The translations under genes were made by a program, and so were the position numbers. From Nostoc sp. WHI (GTDB lineage: Bacteria > Cyanobacteriota > Cyanobacteriia > Cyanobacteriales > Nostocaceae), in contig NZ_WBKM01000121.1 of the NCBI RefSeq assembly GCF_015714725.1, forward strand, positions 1 to 56,361: a DNA stretch of 56,361 nt, in the 5' to 3' direction. Shown here piece after piece: positions 1 to 6,915 of the stretch. How positions within the stretch are numbered: position 1 is the first letter of the stretch; each line of letters starts with the position of its first letter. The notes under the pieces are model-generated. The model ran no database searches and was not told where the DNA came from. It was given only the letters and a program-made list of their open reading frames with translations.

Positions 1-360
1 ACCAAGGATGATGACAACTATGTGCGAGGTGCAGCAGTCCAAGAATTAGCGAATCACTTCAAAGATGACCCCGAAACCAAATCCTTCCTCAAAGAACGCG
101 CTACCAAGGATGATGACAACTATGTGCGAGGTGCAGCAGTCCAAGAATTAGCGAATCACTTCAAAGATGACCCCGAAACCAAATCCTTCCTCAAAGAACG
201 CGCTACCAAGGATGATAACTACTCTGTGCGAGGTGCAGCAGTCCAAGAATTAGCGAATCACTTCAAAGATGACCCCGAAACCAAATCCATCCTCATAGAA
301 CGCGCTACCCAGGATGATGACAACGATGTGCGAGGTGCAGCAGTCCAAGAATTAGCTAAA
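1..360 (+). repeat. 102-bp tandem repeats inside the HEAT gene
   Basis: Units start at 22, 124, 226 and 328, with the end of an earlier unit at 1-21, so the period is exactly 102 bp (34 codons). Units 1 and 2 appear identical; later ones differ by a few bases. The length is a multiple of three, so gain or loss of a unit keeps the frame. Confidence 0.9.
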
Positions 361-597
361 TACTTTAAATATCAGCCTGAGTTGTTTGACACATACCACA
401 ACTGCGCTGTTAATGATTCCTTTGAGCGCAAAGAAGAGGATGAAACTAATCCTCGGCGCATTGCACTAGAGATAATTATCAAGCAATTTCCTCAGCATGA
501 CCAGACTTTACCACTGTTGCGCGACAGAGCCAAGAATGACCCAGATGAGCAAGTGCGGGAATTTGCACAGAAGAAGTTAAAGCAGTTGGAAGGGTAA
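1..597 (+). CDS. HEAT-repeat protein, 5' end outside window
   Basis: The reading frame is open from the first base, so the gene starts upstream of the window; the internal GTG at 22 is only a repeat codon. The visible part is at least four 34-residue helical repeats, each beginning VRGAAVQELA and holding a DDPETKS turn, then a less regular C-terminal repeat ending near KKLKQLEG. This is the pattern of HEAT/armadillo-type alpha-solenoids, which are usually protein-binding scaffolds or phycobilin-lyase-like proteins. No catalytic motif is visible, so the partner is unknown. The repeats are nearly identical at DNA level, which implies recent expansion. A relic of the same C-terminus occurs near 3658-3702. 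Confidence 0.75.
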   Translation, partial: TKDDDNYVRGAAVQELANHFKDDPETKSFLKERATKDDDNYVRGAAVQELANHFKDDPETKSFLKERATKDDNYSVRGAAVQELANHFKDDPETKSILIERATQDDDNDVRGAAVQELAKYFKYQPELFDTYHNCAVNDSFERKEEDETNPRRIALEIIIKQFPQHDQTLPLLRDRAKNDPDEQVREFAQKKLKQLEG

Positions 598-598
598 A

Positions 599-641
599 TG
601 TAAGCTGAGTATATACCCAGGAAAATCAGAGAACTCAAAGC
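599..641 (+). pseudogene. 5' relic of a hicA-like gene
   Basis: The stretch directly after the HEAT stop matches the leader and first codons of the intact hicA at 1133 (leader GTAAGCTGAG, then codons for PKKIREL), but the ATG is changed to ATA and homology stops after about ten codons. It is a decayed fragment, not a gene. The same leader occurs before a longer relic at 3715. Confidence 0.6.
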
Positions 642-685
642 AAAAAAAGCTTACTATTATCTATGTCACAATTGAGGAACAGACA

Positions 686-877
686 ATAAACCCAACCAAT
701 GAACAAGCACAAGCCTGTGTGCGAGTCTGCCAAATGTTATCTAATACCTACAAAGATATTCACCTGTTTCGTTTTAATATCCAAACTAGAGACATATATA
801 TTTTGGCAGGTGAAAATCTTCAAATTATCATACCCCATAATGGAAACTGGAGGTTTTTAAATGAAACCGAACTTTGA
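686..877 (+). CDS. DUF6888-like small protein, start codon apparently ATA
   Basis: An open frame of 63 codons reads NPTNEQAQACVRVCQMLSN, then DIHLFRFN, YILAGENLQIII and PHNGNWRF. From memory this resembles the cyanobacterial DUF6888 family, small proteins of about 60 residues encoded just upstream of and overlapping a DUF6887 gene, which is the arrangement here: its TGA at 875-877 lies 17 bases inside the next gene. A GAGGAA ribosome-binding site precedes the expected first codon, but that codon is ATA instead of ATG, so expression may be poor or lost. The frame itself has no stop. Function is unknown. It could be a recent pseudogene of an otherwise intact family. Confidence 0.55.
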   Translation: MNPTNEQAQACVRVCQMLSNTYKDIHLFRFNIQTRDIYILAGENLQIIIPHNGNWRFLNETEL

Positions 878-1109
878 AACACTGACCAACAAAGAACTAA
901 CGGCTTATATACTTGCACACCGAGATGATGATGAGGCTATTCGTGTTTTATTTAGTCGCCGTAATCCTCCTGACTCAGAAGCAACTTGGTACGGGCCAAT
1001 GGTGACTGAAGACGGTACGCCAATAGAAGAAAATATTCGCATTGCAGAAGAAGCAATTAAGCAACGCATTGAGCAAGCAAATCAAAGCAAGCAAGATTCT
1101 CAAAGTTAA
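861..1109 (+). CDS. DUF6887-like small protein
   Basis: An 82-residue acidic, soluble protein starting MKPNFETLTNKEL and containing AYILAHRDDDEAIRVLFSRR and a WYGP segment. From memory this N-terminal pattern marks the cyanobacterial DUF6887 family, which is paired with DUF6888. The start is supported by a CTGGAGG ribosome-binding site about 7 bases upstream. It overlaps the DUF6888-like frame and is followed after 23 bases by hicA and hicB, so the four small genes may be co-transcribed. No catalytic motif or membrane segment is visible. The repeated pairing with a second tiny gene beside toxin-antitoxin genes suggests, but does not show, a toxin-antitoxin-like or regulatory role. Confidence 0.65.
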   Translation: MKPNFETLTNKELTAYILAHRDDDEAIRVLFSRRNPPDSEATWYGPMVTEDGTPIEENIRIAEEAIKQRIEQANQSKQDSQS

Positions 1110-1132
1110 GAATAAAAATGTAAGCTGAGGTT

Positions 1133-1357
1133 ATGCCCAAGAAAATTAGAGAGCTTAAACGCTTGTTGTTGCAAGCAGGGTTTACTTATAAACCTGCAAA
1201 GGGTAGCCATAGTAAATGGATGCATCCGCAATTGCCTAAAGCTATCATTATTGCTGGTAAAGATGGTAGTGATGCCAAACCTTATTTAGAAAAGCAAGTT
1301 AATGAAGCACTTGAAGAATTAAATAAAATGAAAGAAGACGAGGAGACAGAAGAATGA
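1133..1357 (+). CDS. hicA: HicA-family mRNA interferase toxin
   Basis: A 74-residue basic protein that starts MPKKIRELKRLLLQAGF and continues with the GSHSKWMHP segment. This is the HicA dsRBD-like fold, where the histidine of the G-S-H-x-x-x motif (about residue 26) is the catalytic residue for ribosome-independent mRNA cleavage. The length is usual for the family. It overlaps the downstream antitoxin gene by four bases (ATGA), the classic order of a HicAB operon. The CTGAGG sequence before the ATG can serve as ribosome-binding site. HicB normally inhibits HicA by binding and may repress the operon. All parts look intact, so this is probably an active type II toxin. Confidence 0.9.
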   Translation: MPKKIRELKRLLLQAGFTYKPAKGSHSKWMHPQLPKAIIIAGKDGSDAKPYLEKQVNEALEELNKMKEDEETEE

Positions 1358-1578
1358 AATATACAATCGTGATTCAATGGTCAGAAGAAGACCAATGTTA
1401 TGTGGTTTTCCTTCCTGAGTTTACACATATAATGCAGCCTTGCACTCACGGAGAGACTTACGAAGATGCTCTGAAAAATGCTCAAGAAGTCTTAGAAATG
1501 CTGATTGAATCATCTTTGGCTGACGGTGAACCTTTACCAGAGCCTAAAACGCTAGGAAAGTCTTTGAAAGTTGCATAA
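1354..1578 (+). CDS. hicB: HicB-family antitoxin
   Basis: A 74-residue protein starting MKYTIVIQWSEEDQCYVVFLPEF. The pattern of a short beta strand, an acidic turn, Y-V/V-F-x-P-E-x, then the helix with HGETYEDALKNAQEVLEML is the partial RNase H-like fold of HicB antitoxins. There is no C-terminal helix-turn-helix or ribbon-helix-helix domain, so this is the short form that may rely on HicA or another factor for DNA binding. The start codon lies inside the last codons of hicA. It should neutralise the HicA encoded immediately upstream. No further gene follows on this strand for about 2 kb. Confidence 0.9.
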   Translation: MKYTIVIQWSEEDQCYVVFLPEFTHIMQPCTHGETYEDALKNAQEVLEMLIESSLADGEPLPEPKTLGKSLKVA

Positions 1579-1586
1579 AGAAAATA

Positions 1587-1691
1587 GGCGTTGCATATTT
1601 GCGGGATGAATTGAGATTTTTGTTCAAAACTAAAGATAGATTCTTTGCGTCTTTGCGCGAAACAAAATTCATCCCATTAATCAGCAACGCC
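1587..1691. repeat. palindromic element, GGCGTTGC ends
   Basis: Terminal GGCGTTGC (1587-1594) is mirrored by GCAACGCC (1684-1691), and inner GGGATGAATT (1603-1612) by AATTCATCCC (1666-1675). The inner part has TTTGCGTCTTTGCG-type sequence. Pieces of the same family recur near 13355-13475 and 18090-18115. It has the look of a non-autonomous miniature element. It lies between the convergent hicB and the dehydrogenase gene. Confidence 0.7.
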
Positions 1692-1816
1692 AGAAAATAC
1701 TGTGTTATGTCATGTCCGCTGAATCACTTACGATATGTCATTGCGAGGCTTATAAACTGAGTGGTTGGTTTAGCTGGAGCAGAGGAGCATCCCAAATTTG
1801 CAAAGAAAATTTGGTG

Positions 1817-3442
1817 CTATTTGACCTCTATAAACGATATTGTGTTATCTAAGTCTCCGATAGATCCATAATTACCAGCACTATACTCACGGCATACACC
1901 ACCAGTTTCATTTGTGCATACACGTATTACTGTATCTGGTGGCACGCGTAATGAACTAATAGCGTCATTACCAACGACACTTAAATTACCTTGGTTGGCT
2001 TTATATACTCCTGGACTCGTAGGAAAAGACTGGGAAACTCCAGCAAAGTTAGAGTCTTTGTAGACTTGAACTTGTGCAAGTGGCGGTGTGTAAGAGAGCT
2101 TGTAGATAGTACCACTGTAGTCATCGGAGATTAACATATTCCCCTGCTTATCCACTGCCATATCCACGGGTCGCCCCCAGACTTCTTGCGTTGCTGTAAC
2201 TACCCACCCACTAACTAAATCTATCTGGTTTCCTGGGAGCTTTGTCGCACTTTTCCAAGGGAAGTAAGCTACTTTGTAGCCCGTTTTTTTCCGTCGATTC
2301 CATGAACCGTGCAGCCCCACTACTACCCCATTTGAATACAAGCTGGGAAAGTTCGTATTTTGTAAGAAGGTTAATCCCAACGGCGCCGAATGCGCTTGGA
2401 TACCCTTGTCAATCCTGTCCATCGCATTGCAATTAACATTTCCATTAGCATTGAACTGATAATCGCGGTCAAATGGCATATTGTTCAGGCCATTTGGCGT
2501 ATCAGGATTGGGGTTACAGAATGGCCAACCGTAGTTGCCACCATCTCTAACTTGCGTAAACTCCTCTGGGGGGTGGTCGTCTACGTAGGACGGGATAATC
2601 TTACCGTAGTTGCCAGTACTATCGTTGAAGGGGTAGGCGATGTTGTCTCGATTATTGACGGCTACCCAGAAGTCATTTGTGTCAGGCAAGAATGCCAGTC
2701 CTTCTGCATTGCGTAAGCCTTGGGCAAAAAGCCGCGGATTGCTGCCATCAGCGTTGTATTGGTAAATCGCGCCGCGCTTTGGATTACTAACAGTATCTTT
2801 TAAGCAGGCGTTGCAGGTAGAGGCGATGGACACATATAGTTTGTGGTTGTTATCAAGTGCAATATTTTTCAGTTCGTGACCATAAGCGCCTTTCAGTTCT
2901 GAGGTGCTGCTGTCTGGTAAGCCAGCTATGACAACTTGGCGATTTTTCGCGGTTAAATCTCCAGATTTGTAGATGAAGCGGTTAATTTGATGAGTCTCGG
3001 AGATATAAACGTATGTGGTGCTGCCAATGGTGTGAAATACAATGTCGTGTGGTTTGCGCAGACCTGTTACGAAGTCAGAAATAATTGGGTCTTTGCTGCC
3101 ATTTGACCGGACAATTAACACTTTACCTGTAGTGGGCTGCGACACTAAAAGATCGCCATTGGGAGCTACTGCTAGAAAGCGAGCTTTGGGAATTCGAGCA
3201 TAAACAGAGATGGAGAAGTTGGGCGGCACTTTCAAGTAACGGCTAATATTGAAGGGCGCAGTGTCCATTGTAGTAGGCACTTTCACCTTAGTTTCAACAG
3301 ATGCCGGCGGTGCTTGACCGAATGCTGCGGTGGGAAGAACCTGTAAAGATATCAGACTAGTAAATGAGGCTGTTAAGCTAACTAGCGATGCGGATAATAT
3401 GCGTCCGAGCATCTGTTTTGGATTTACAGCAAACATAACCAT
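1817..3442 (-). CDS. secreted sorbosone-dehydrogenase-like beta-propeller with C-terminal beta/gamma-crystallin-like domain
   Basis: A protein of about 541 residues. The start at 3442 is chosen because AAGGAAG lies 7 bases upstream and a signal peptide (GRILSASLVSLTASFTSL..., ending near AFGQ) then follows; the longer frame to 3532 lacks this support. The body has propeller blades typical of the L-sorbosone/glucose dehydrogenase family: VAPNGDLLVSQ, GLRKPHDIVF, GLRNAEGLAFLPD, DGGNYGWPFCNPNPD, GVVVGLHGSWNRR and GRPVDMAVDKQGNMLISDDYSG. These enzymes use PQQ, but the cofactor here is not proven. The last 85 residues (YKDSNFAGVSQSF, NDAISSLRVPP, DLDNTISFIEV) resemble a beta/gamma-crystallin or I36-inhibitor-like fold, an unusual addition. 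Probably periplasmic. No neighbour suggests a substrate. Confidence 0.8.
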   Translation of the reverse strand: MVMFAVNPKQMLGRILSASLVSLTASFTSLISLQVLPTAAFGQAPPASVETKVKVPTTMDTAPFNISRYLKVPPNFSISVYARIPKARFLAVAPNGDLLVSQPTTGKVLIVRSNGSKDPIISDFVTGLRKPHDIVFHTIGSTTYVYISETHQINRFIYKSGDLTAKNRQVVIAGLPDSSTSELKGAYGHELKNIALDNNHKLYVSIASTCNACLKDTVSNPKRGAIYQYNADGSNPRLFAQGLRNAEGLAFLPDTNDFWVAVNNRDNIAYPFNDSTGNYGKIIPSYVDDHPPEEFTQVRDGGNYGWPFCNPNPDTPNGLNNMPFDRDYQFNANGNVNCNAMDRIDKGIQAHSAPLGLTFLQNTNFPSLYSNGVVVGLHGSWNRRKKTGYKVAYFPWKSATKLPGNQIDLVSGWVVTATQEVWGRPVDMAVDKQGNMLISDDYSGTIYKLSYTPPLAQVQVYKDSNFAGVSQSFPTSPGVYKANQGNLSVVGNDAISSLRVPPDTVIRVCTNETGGVCREYSAGNYGSIGDLDNTISFIEVK

Positions 3443-3657
3443 TTTGAACTTCCTTTTAGTGTTGTAGTGATGTATGTTACATATAACTCTCGGCTGGTCG
3501 ATTTTTTCGAGAGTCAAAATAAAGTTAACCAAAGATACTAGTTTTTGACAATACTCCGCTAGGGAAGTTTATCTACTACTATTTTTCCTAACCACGGTTG
3601 CGCGATGTCTACGACGGGCTGCGCCTACGCACAGAAAATAATTTGACTTAGAAAGTC
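3443..3657. other. upstream region of the dehydrogenase gene with a dispersed repeat
   Basis: This stretch holds the leader and presumably the promoter of the minus-strand dehydrogenase gene. At about 3600-3632 there is a copy of a dispersed repeat (GCGATGTCTACGACGGGCT...) that also occurs inside the 5' end of the serine acetyltransferase gene near 7529-7552. No gene is visible. Confidence 0.5.
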
Positions 3658-3702
3658 CGGGAATTTACTCAGGGGAAGTTACAGCAGTGGGAAGGGTAAA
3701 TG
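3658..3702 (+). pseudogene. relic of a HEAT-protein C-terminus
   Basis: Reading plus-strand codons gives VREFTQGKLQQWEG then stop, which matches the end of the gene at 1-597 (VREFAQKKLKQLEG, stop) at 10 of 14 residues. The DNA similarity continues through the stop into the hicA leader. Thus a HEAT-tail plus hicA unit is present twice, about 3.1 kb apart. Confidence 0.65.
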
Positions 3703-3714
3703 TAAGCTGAGTAT

Positions 3715-3858
3715 ATGCCCAAGAAAATCAGAGAACTCAAAAGCTTATTGCTGCAAGCAGGCTTTACCTACCGTCCTGGTAAAGATAGCCACACTAATTG
3801 GTATCATCTTCTCATACCTGGGAGAGTTACTATAGCAATCCTAAATGAGTCGTGAAAA
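3715..3858 (+). pseudogene. hicA: truncated hicA copy
   Basis: ATGCCCAAGAAAATC opens a frame reading MPKKIRELKSLLLQAGF, then TYRPGKDSHTNWYH and GRVTI, clearly HicA, with the catalytic-type histidine in DSH. After that the frame runs into a palindromic element starting at 3831 and stops at 3856-3858, so the C-terminal third is missing. The glycine of the usual GSH motif is aspartate. No hicB follows. It is inactive by truncation. Confidence 0.75.
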
Positions 3859-3957
3859 ATATAAATAAGGAAACGAACCGCCAAGAACGCCAAGGACACA
3901 AAGGGAAGAAAGAAGAAAGAGATATAGAATTTTCACAAATGATTTAGGACTGCTATA
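3831..3957. repeat. palindromic miniature element interrupting the hicA relic
   Basis: The left end TATAGCAATCCTAAATGAGT and the right end, read in reverse complement TATAGCAGTCCTAAATCATT, pair with few mismatches over about 28 bases. The interior is purine-rich (GGGAAGAAAGAAGAAAGAG) with CGCCAAG repeats. Its left edge coincides with the loss of hicA homology, so it probably inserted there. Confidence 0.7.
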
Positions 3958-3995
3958 ATTCACTGATAATGTTAGTATCGCAGAGAAAGCTCATA

Positions 3996-4271
3996 CTATT
4001 CTTCAGCAAATGGAATAGGGCGATCGCTACATCGTGCAGGTGTCTCTAAAATATAATTTTCTTCAGCACAGATTTGACGTAGTTCTACAAAAGCATCTGC
4101 GAAGGAAGAGACTTTTTGTTGCTGATGCCAAGCAAGGAAGGCTTGAAAAAGTTTAGGTTCTACGATCGCCGCAACTAATTTGTCCTGCTTGAAGATTAAT
4201 TGAGGTTCTGATGCAATAGCATCAATCACCTCTGGCAGTTTTTGTTGTGCTTCGTCAAGTTTCCAGTTCAT
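3996..4271 (-). CDS. Phd/YefM-like antitoxin, apparently orphan
   Basis: A 91-residue protein starting MNWKLDEAQQKLPEVIDAIASEPQLIFKQ with a following VAAIVEPKLFQAFLAW. The pattern W-x-L-x-E-A-x-x-x-L-x-E-V-I, then E-P-Q-x-I-x-x-x-x-x-x-V-A-x-V-x is that of Phd/YefM (prevent-host-death) antitoxins, which bind DNA with the N-terminal fold and the toxin with the C-terminal tail. No toxin gene follows within 300 bases on the same strand; instead a hicA relic and a palindromic element lie there. It may be a leftover antitoxin or act on a toxin elsewhere. Family assignment is moderate because only the N-terminal motif is clear. Confidence 0.6.
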   Translation of the reverse strand: MNWKLDEAQQKLPEVIDAIASEPQLIFKQDKLVAAIVEPKLFQAFLAWHQQQKVSSFADAFVELRQICAEENYILETPARCSDRPIPFAEE

Positions 4272-4521
4272 TTGTTTTAAATGTTGGACTGCTGATTATA
4301 ACTTAACGTAACTTTAGATATCGCTTGGCATAGATCCAGATAATCTTGATTAATCTGCGATCGCTTGCTAGTACTTCTCCATCGCTCAAAGAGTCGAGAC
4401 AGAGCATAATCAGGATTAATCAGGCTGTGTTGTTGGTAAATTTTACTTATTTTTTGTGTTTTCAGCTAAATACTCAAAACAGCTAACTCAGCACGGGCTA
4501 AACGCCCCGCTACCGCTAACA
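4272..4521. other. intergenic, no gene seen
   Basis: This AT-rich stretch contains two GCGATC-type sites and a short GCTAAACGCCCCGCTACCGCT segment that looks like a dispersed repeat. I see no open frame with support. Confidence 0.4.
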
Positions 4522-4740
4522 CTAAGGTAGCCGCCAAATTTTGATGGTGTTGTCCCAACTACTACCAACAAGGGTTTTGCCATCTGGGCTAATGGCGACG
4601 GAATAAACCGAGTCAGAATGCCCGCAGATCATAACTGTGCATCTATAAGCAAATGTATTTATTATCGCTTAAGCACGACCTACTTCTGGTAGAAACTGTC
4701 AAGACTACCACTGACAAGGGTTTAGCCATCTGGGCTATAT
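4522..4740 (-). pseudogene. relics of WD40-repeat gene ends
   Basis: On the minus strand 4630 to 4522 reads CGHSDSVYSVAISPDGKTL, then VGSSWDNTIKIWRLP and a stop. This is a perfect WD40 blade (GH dipeptide, SPDG, D-x-T-I-K-I-W). A second fragment at 4705-4740 encodes a partial SPDG-x-TLVSGS blade, separated by unrelated sequence. They are remnants of the C-termini of WD40 proteins, large repeat proteins common in filamentous cyanobacteria. No start or full-length frame remains. Confidence 0.75.
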
Positions 4741-4986
4741 TTGGTTTTGTTGATTTCTAGCCAGTTGCAGAGCAGGAACTGAACTCTGTTGAGCGCTGTA
4801 TCAATTATGTAGAGCTATTCTACAGCACTCATTTGACAACTGGCATAGCTGGGACACCAGAAGCGGAAAGTTTTACCTTATCCCCCGTACACTTCTTTAC
4901 TGTCCCGTTGTGTTGATATCTCCATTGAAACTGCAACTCGAAGTTATGAGATGCCAAATTGCCAAAATTGCTTAGGGCGGTATTTC
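4741..4986. other. intergenic, no gene seen
   Basis: No supported frame or clear repeat was found between the WD40 relic and the palindromic element. Confidence 0.3.
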
Positions 4987-5115
4987 ATATCATGTTCGAC
5001 TTAAGACTTATGTCATTGCGAGGGTCGCGTGGCAATCCCAAAACTTTGCGATTGCTTCATTCCACTTCGTTGCATTCGCAATGACATATCGTAAGTGATT
5101 TGCCGAACTTGATAT
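4987..5115. repeat. palindromic element with TGTCATTGCGA arms
   Basis: Outer ends ATATCATGTTCG and CGAACTTGATAT pair with one mismatch, and inner TGTCATTGCGA (5011-5021) pairs perfectly with TCGCAATGACA (5076-5086). The centre carries GGGTCGCGTGGCAATCCC. Fragments of the same family occur near 1710-1760 and at 17561-17580, where they encode the first residues of an acyltransferase frame. Confidence 0.75.
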
Positions 5116-5208
5116 CATCCCCATATTCTTTTCCTGGAACAGCTAATCTTCGCCCAAGATTTGCCACCACACTGCACTCATCACTCAATAGCCCCTTGTG
5201 ATTTGAAG

Positions 5209-6555
5209 TTACAGAGGTGTCACAGAAGCCTGTTGCACCGTATTGTTAACAGTTTTTGGTTCTACAAAAGCTTCTCGACCTGTAATCAATCTAGAGCGAC
5301 GATTACGAGTAATATAATTCCACGCCCACTGAAATACTACTAGTAATTTAGTGTCAAACTCGATTAAGAAGTAGATGTGAACTAGTAGCCAAAATGCCCA
5401 AGCAATGAAGCCTGTGAGTTTGATTAAGCCTAAATCTACAACAGCTAAATTTTGCCCAATCATCGCCAAACTACCCACATCGTTGTAATTAAATTGTGGC
5501 AAAGTCTGACCTTTAAGCCGTTGTTTAATTAGTTTACCTACATACTCTCCTTGTTGTTTAGCGACAGGTGCAACACCAGGTAAGACTTTACTATCTTGGT
5601 GGGAGAAGTTAGCTAAATCTCCAATTACGAAAATGTTGGCATAACCCTCGATAGACAAGTCAGGTTCTACAATTACACGCCCAGAGTAATCGCACTCTAC
5701 ACCTGTACTTTCTGCTAAGACTTTCCCCATTGGGGAACCTTGGACACCTGCTGCCCACAATATAGTTTTTGAGGCAATTTCTGTAAATTCATTGTCTTGC
5801 TTGAAAGTAACGATATCACCTTCAATATTTGTCACCCTAGTGTGAGTGTGGAGTTCCACACCCAACTTTTGCAAAGATACTGCTGCTGATGCCGATAACT
5901 CTGGCGCCATGTGTGGGAGGATGCGAGGGCCCCCTTGTAATAGTAAAATTTTCGTTTCTGAAGTGTCGATGCTGCGGAAATCTTCTTTGAGAGTTTTGTA
6001 TGCCAACTCAGCGATCGCACCTGCTAATTCTACACCCGTCGGGCCACCCCCCACAATCACAAAACTCAACCAAGCACGGCGAATTTCTGGATCAGTTTCT
6101 TTTTCTGCTGCTTCAAATGCGCCAAATATCCGGCGACGCATTTCTATCGCATCTTCCACAGTTTTCAAGCCAGGAGCAACTTCTTTCCAGTCATCCTTAC
6201 CAAAATAGGAATGGTTAGCACCTGTGGCGATAATTAATGTATCATAAGGTACTACTTCATCACCCAAAGTAACTTGTTGCGCTTTTGGATCAATATCATT
6301 TACTTCTCCCAACAACACCTTTGTATTCTTGCTTTTGCTAAATACAGATCGCAATGGTGCAGAAATATCAGAAGGTGCTAACGCACCTGTAGCAACTTGA
6401 TATAAAAGCGGCTGAAATAGGTGAAAGTTACGTTTATCAATGAGAGTAACATTTACATTCGCTGCATTCAGAGCCTTTGTTGCATACAGTCCACCAAAAC
6501 CACCACCAACGATTACAACCTGATGTGGTGCATTATTATTAAGTGCAACTACCAT
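5209..6555 (-). CDS. ndbB: type II NADH dehydrogenase (NDH-2), NAD(P)/FAD-dependent
   Basis: A 448-residue protein with two Rossmann signatures: VVIVGGGFGGLYAT at about residues 13-26 for FAD, and FVIVGGGPTGVELAGAI near 170 for NAD(P)H. LIIATGANHSYFG and IFVIGDLAN (late FAD motif) are also present. The C-terminal third contains hydrophobic segments (FIAWAFWLLVHIYFLIEF) that should anchor it to the membrane. NDH-2 oxidises NAD(P)H and reduces quinone without pumping protons; in cyanobacteria these enzymes are thought to balance redox state. The start MVVALNNN is the only good one before the FAD motif. The gene stands alone. The symbol is tentative because several ndb paralogues exist. Confidence 0.85.
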   Translation of the reverse strand: MVVALNNNAPHQVVIVGGGFGGLYATKALNAANVNVTLIDKRNFHLFQPLLYQVATGALAPSDISAPLRSVFSKSKNTKVLLGEVNDIDPKAQQVTLGDEVVPYDTLIIATGANHSYFGKDDWKEVAPGLKTVEDAIEMRRRIFGAFEAAEKETDPEIRRAWLSFVIVGGGPTGVELAGAIAELAYKTLKEDFRSIDTSETKILLLQGGPRILPHMAPELSASAAVSLQKLGVELHTHTRVTNIEGDIVTFKQDNEFTEIASKTILWAAGVQGSPMGKVLAESTGVECDYSGRVIVEPDLSIEGYANIFVIGDLANFSHQDSKVLPGVAPVAKQQGEYVGKLIKQRLKGQTLPQFNYNDVGSLAMIGQNLAVVDLGLIKLTGFIAWAFWLLVHIYFLIEFDTKLLVVFQWAWNYITRNRRSRLITGREAFVEPKTVNNTVQQASVTPL

Positions 6556-6783
6556 ACGAAATATTTCCTTGTGTTAATAAGCTGTAACTATTCTTAACAA
6601 AGATGTAACAGCATTATGATAGAGGTTGCTGCTTATTTAGAACAATTGAAAAAATAATAAAAGTATTCAAAGTTATACCATTTTGAATTTTAGATTTTAG
6701 ATTTTGGATTGGAAACCGCTTACTGTATCTGGGTTTCTCTGTCCATCTGTAGCAATCATTTTTCAAATTGATATTAGTGATGC
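6556..6783. other. upstream region of the NDH-2 gene
   Basis: It should carry the NDH-2 promoter. A TTTTAGATTTTAGATTTTGGATT heptamer-type repeat lies at about 6686-6708; this short repeat family also occurs at about 23455-23515. No gene is visible. Confidence 0.4.
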
Positions 6784-6915
6784 AATACGGTTCGGTTAAT
6801 ATGTTTGGCTCTCGGAGATCCCCCCAACCCCCCTTAAAAAGGGGGGCTTTTTTCCTCCTTTACCCCCTTTTTAAGGGGGTCGCCACAGGCGGGGGGATCT
6901 TATCCGAACCGTATT
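6784..6915. repeat. palindromic element with AATACGGTTCGG ends
   Basis: AATACGGTTCGG (6784-6795) is perfectly mirrored by CCGAACCGTATT (6904-6915). Inside, AGATCCCCCC (6816-6825) pairs with GGGGGGATCT (6891-6900), and runs CCCCCTTAAAAAGGGGGG and CCCCCTTTTTAAGGGGG form further hairpins. It looks like a composite miniature transposable element. Confidence 0.8.

Noticed and set aside
1..360. 102-bp repeats as a CRISPR-like or phase-variable array
   Set aside because: They encode continuous HEAT repeats without spacers.
2242..2716. Plus-strand frames inside the dehydrogenase gene
   Set aside because: They are antisense shadows of a well-supported minus-strand gene with a signal peptide and propeller motifs.
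3443..3532. N-terminal extension of the dehydrogenase to 3532
   Set aside because: It would put 30 residues before the signal peptide, and the ribosome-binding site supports the start at 3442.
3945..4010. Plus-strand codons after the 3831 element as the missing end of hicA
   Set aside because: A frame reading NVSIAEKAHTILQQME exists but does not match the HicA C-terminus convincingly.
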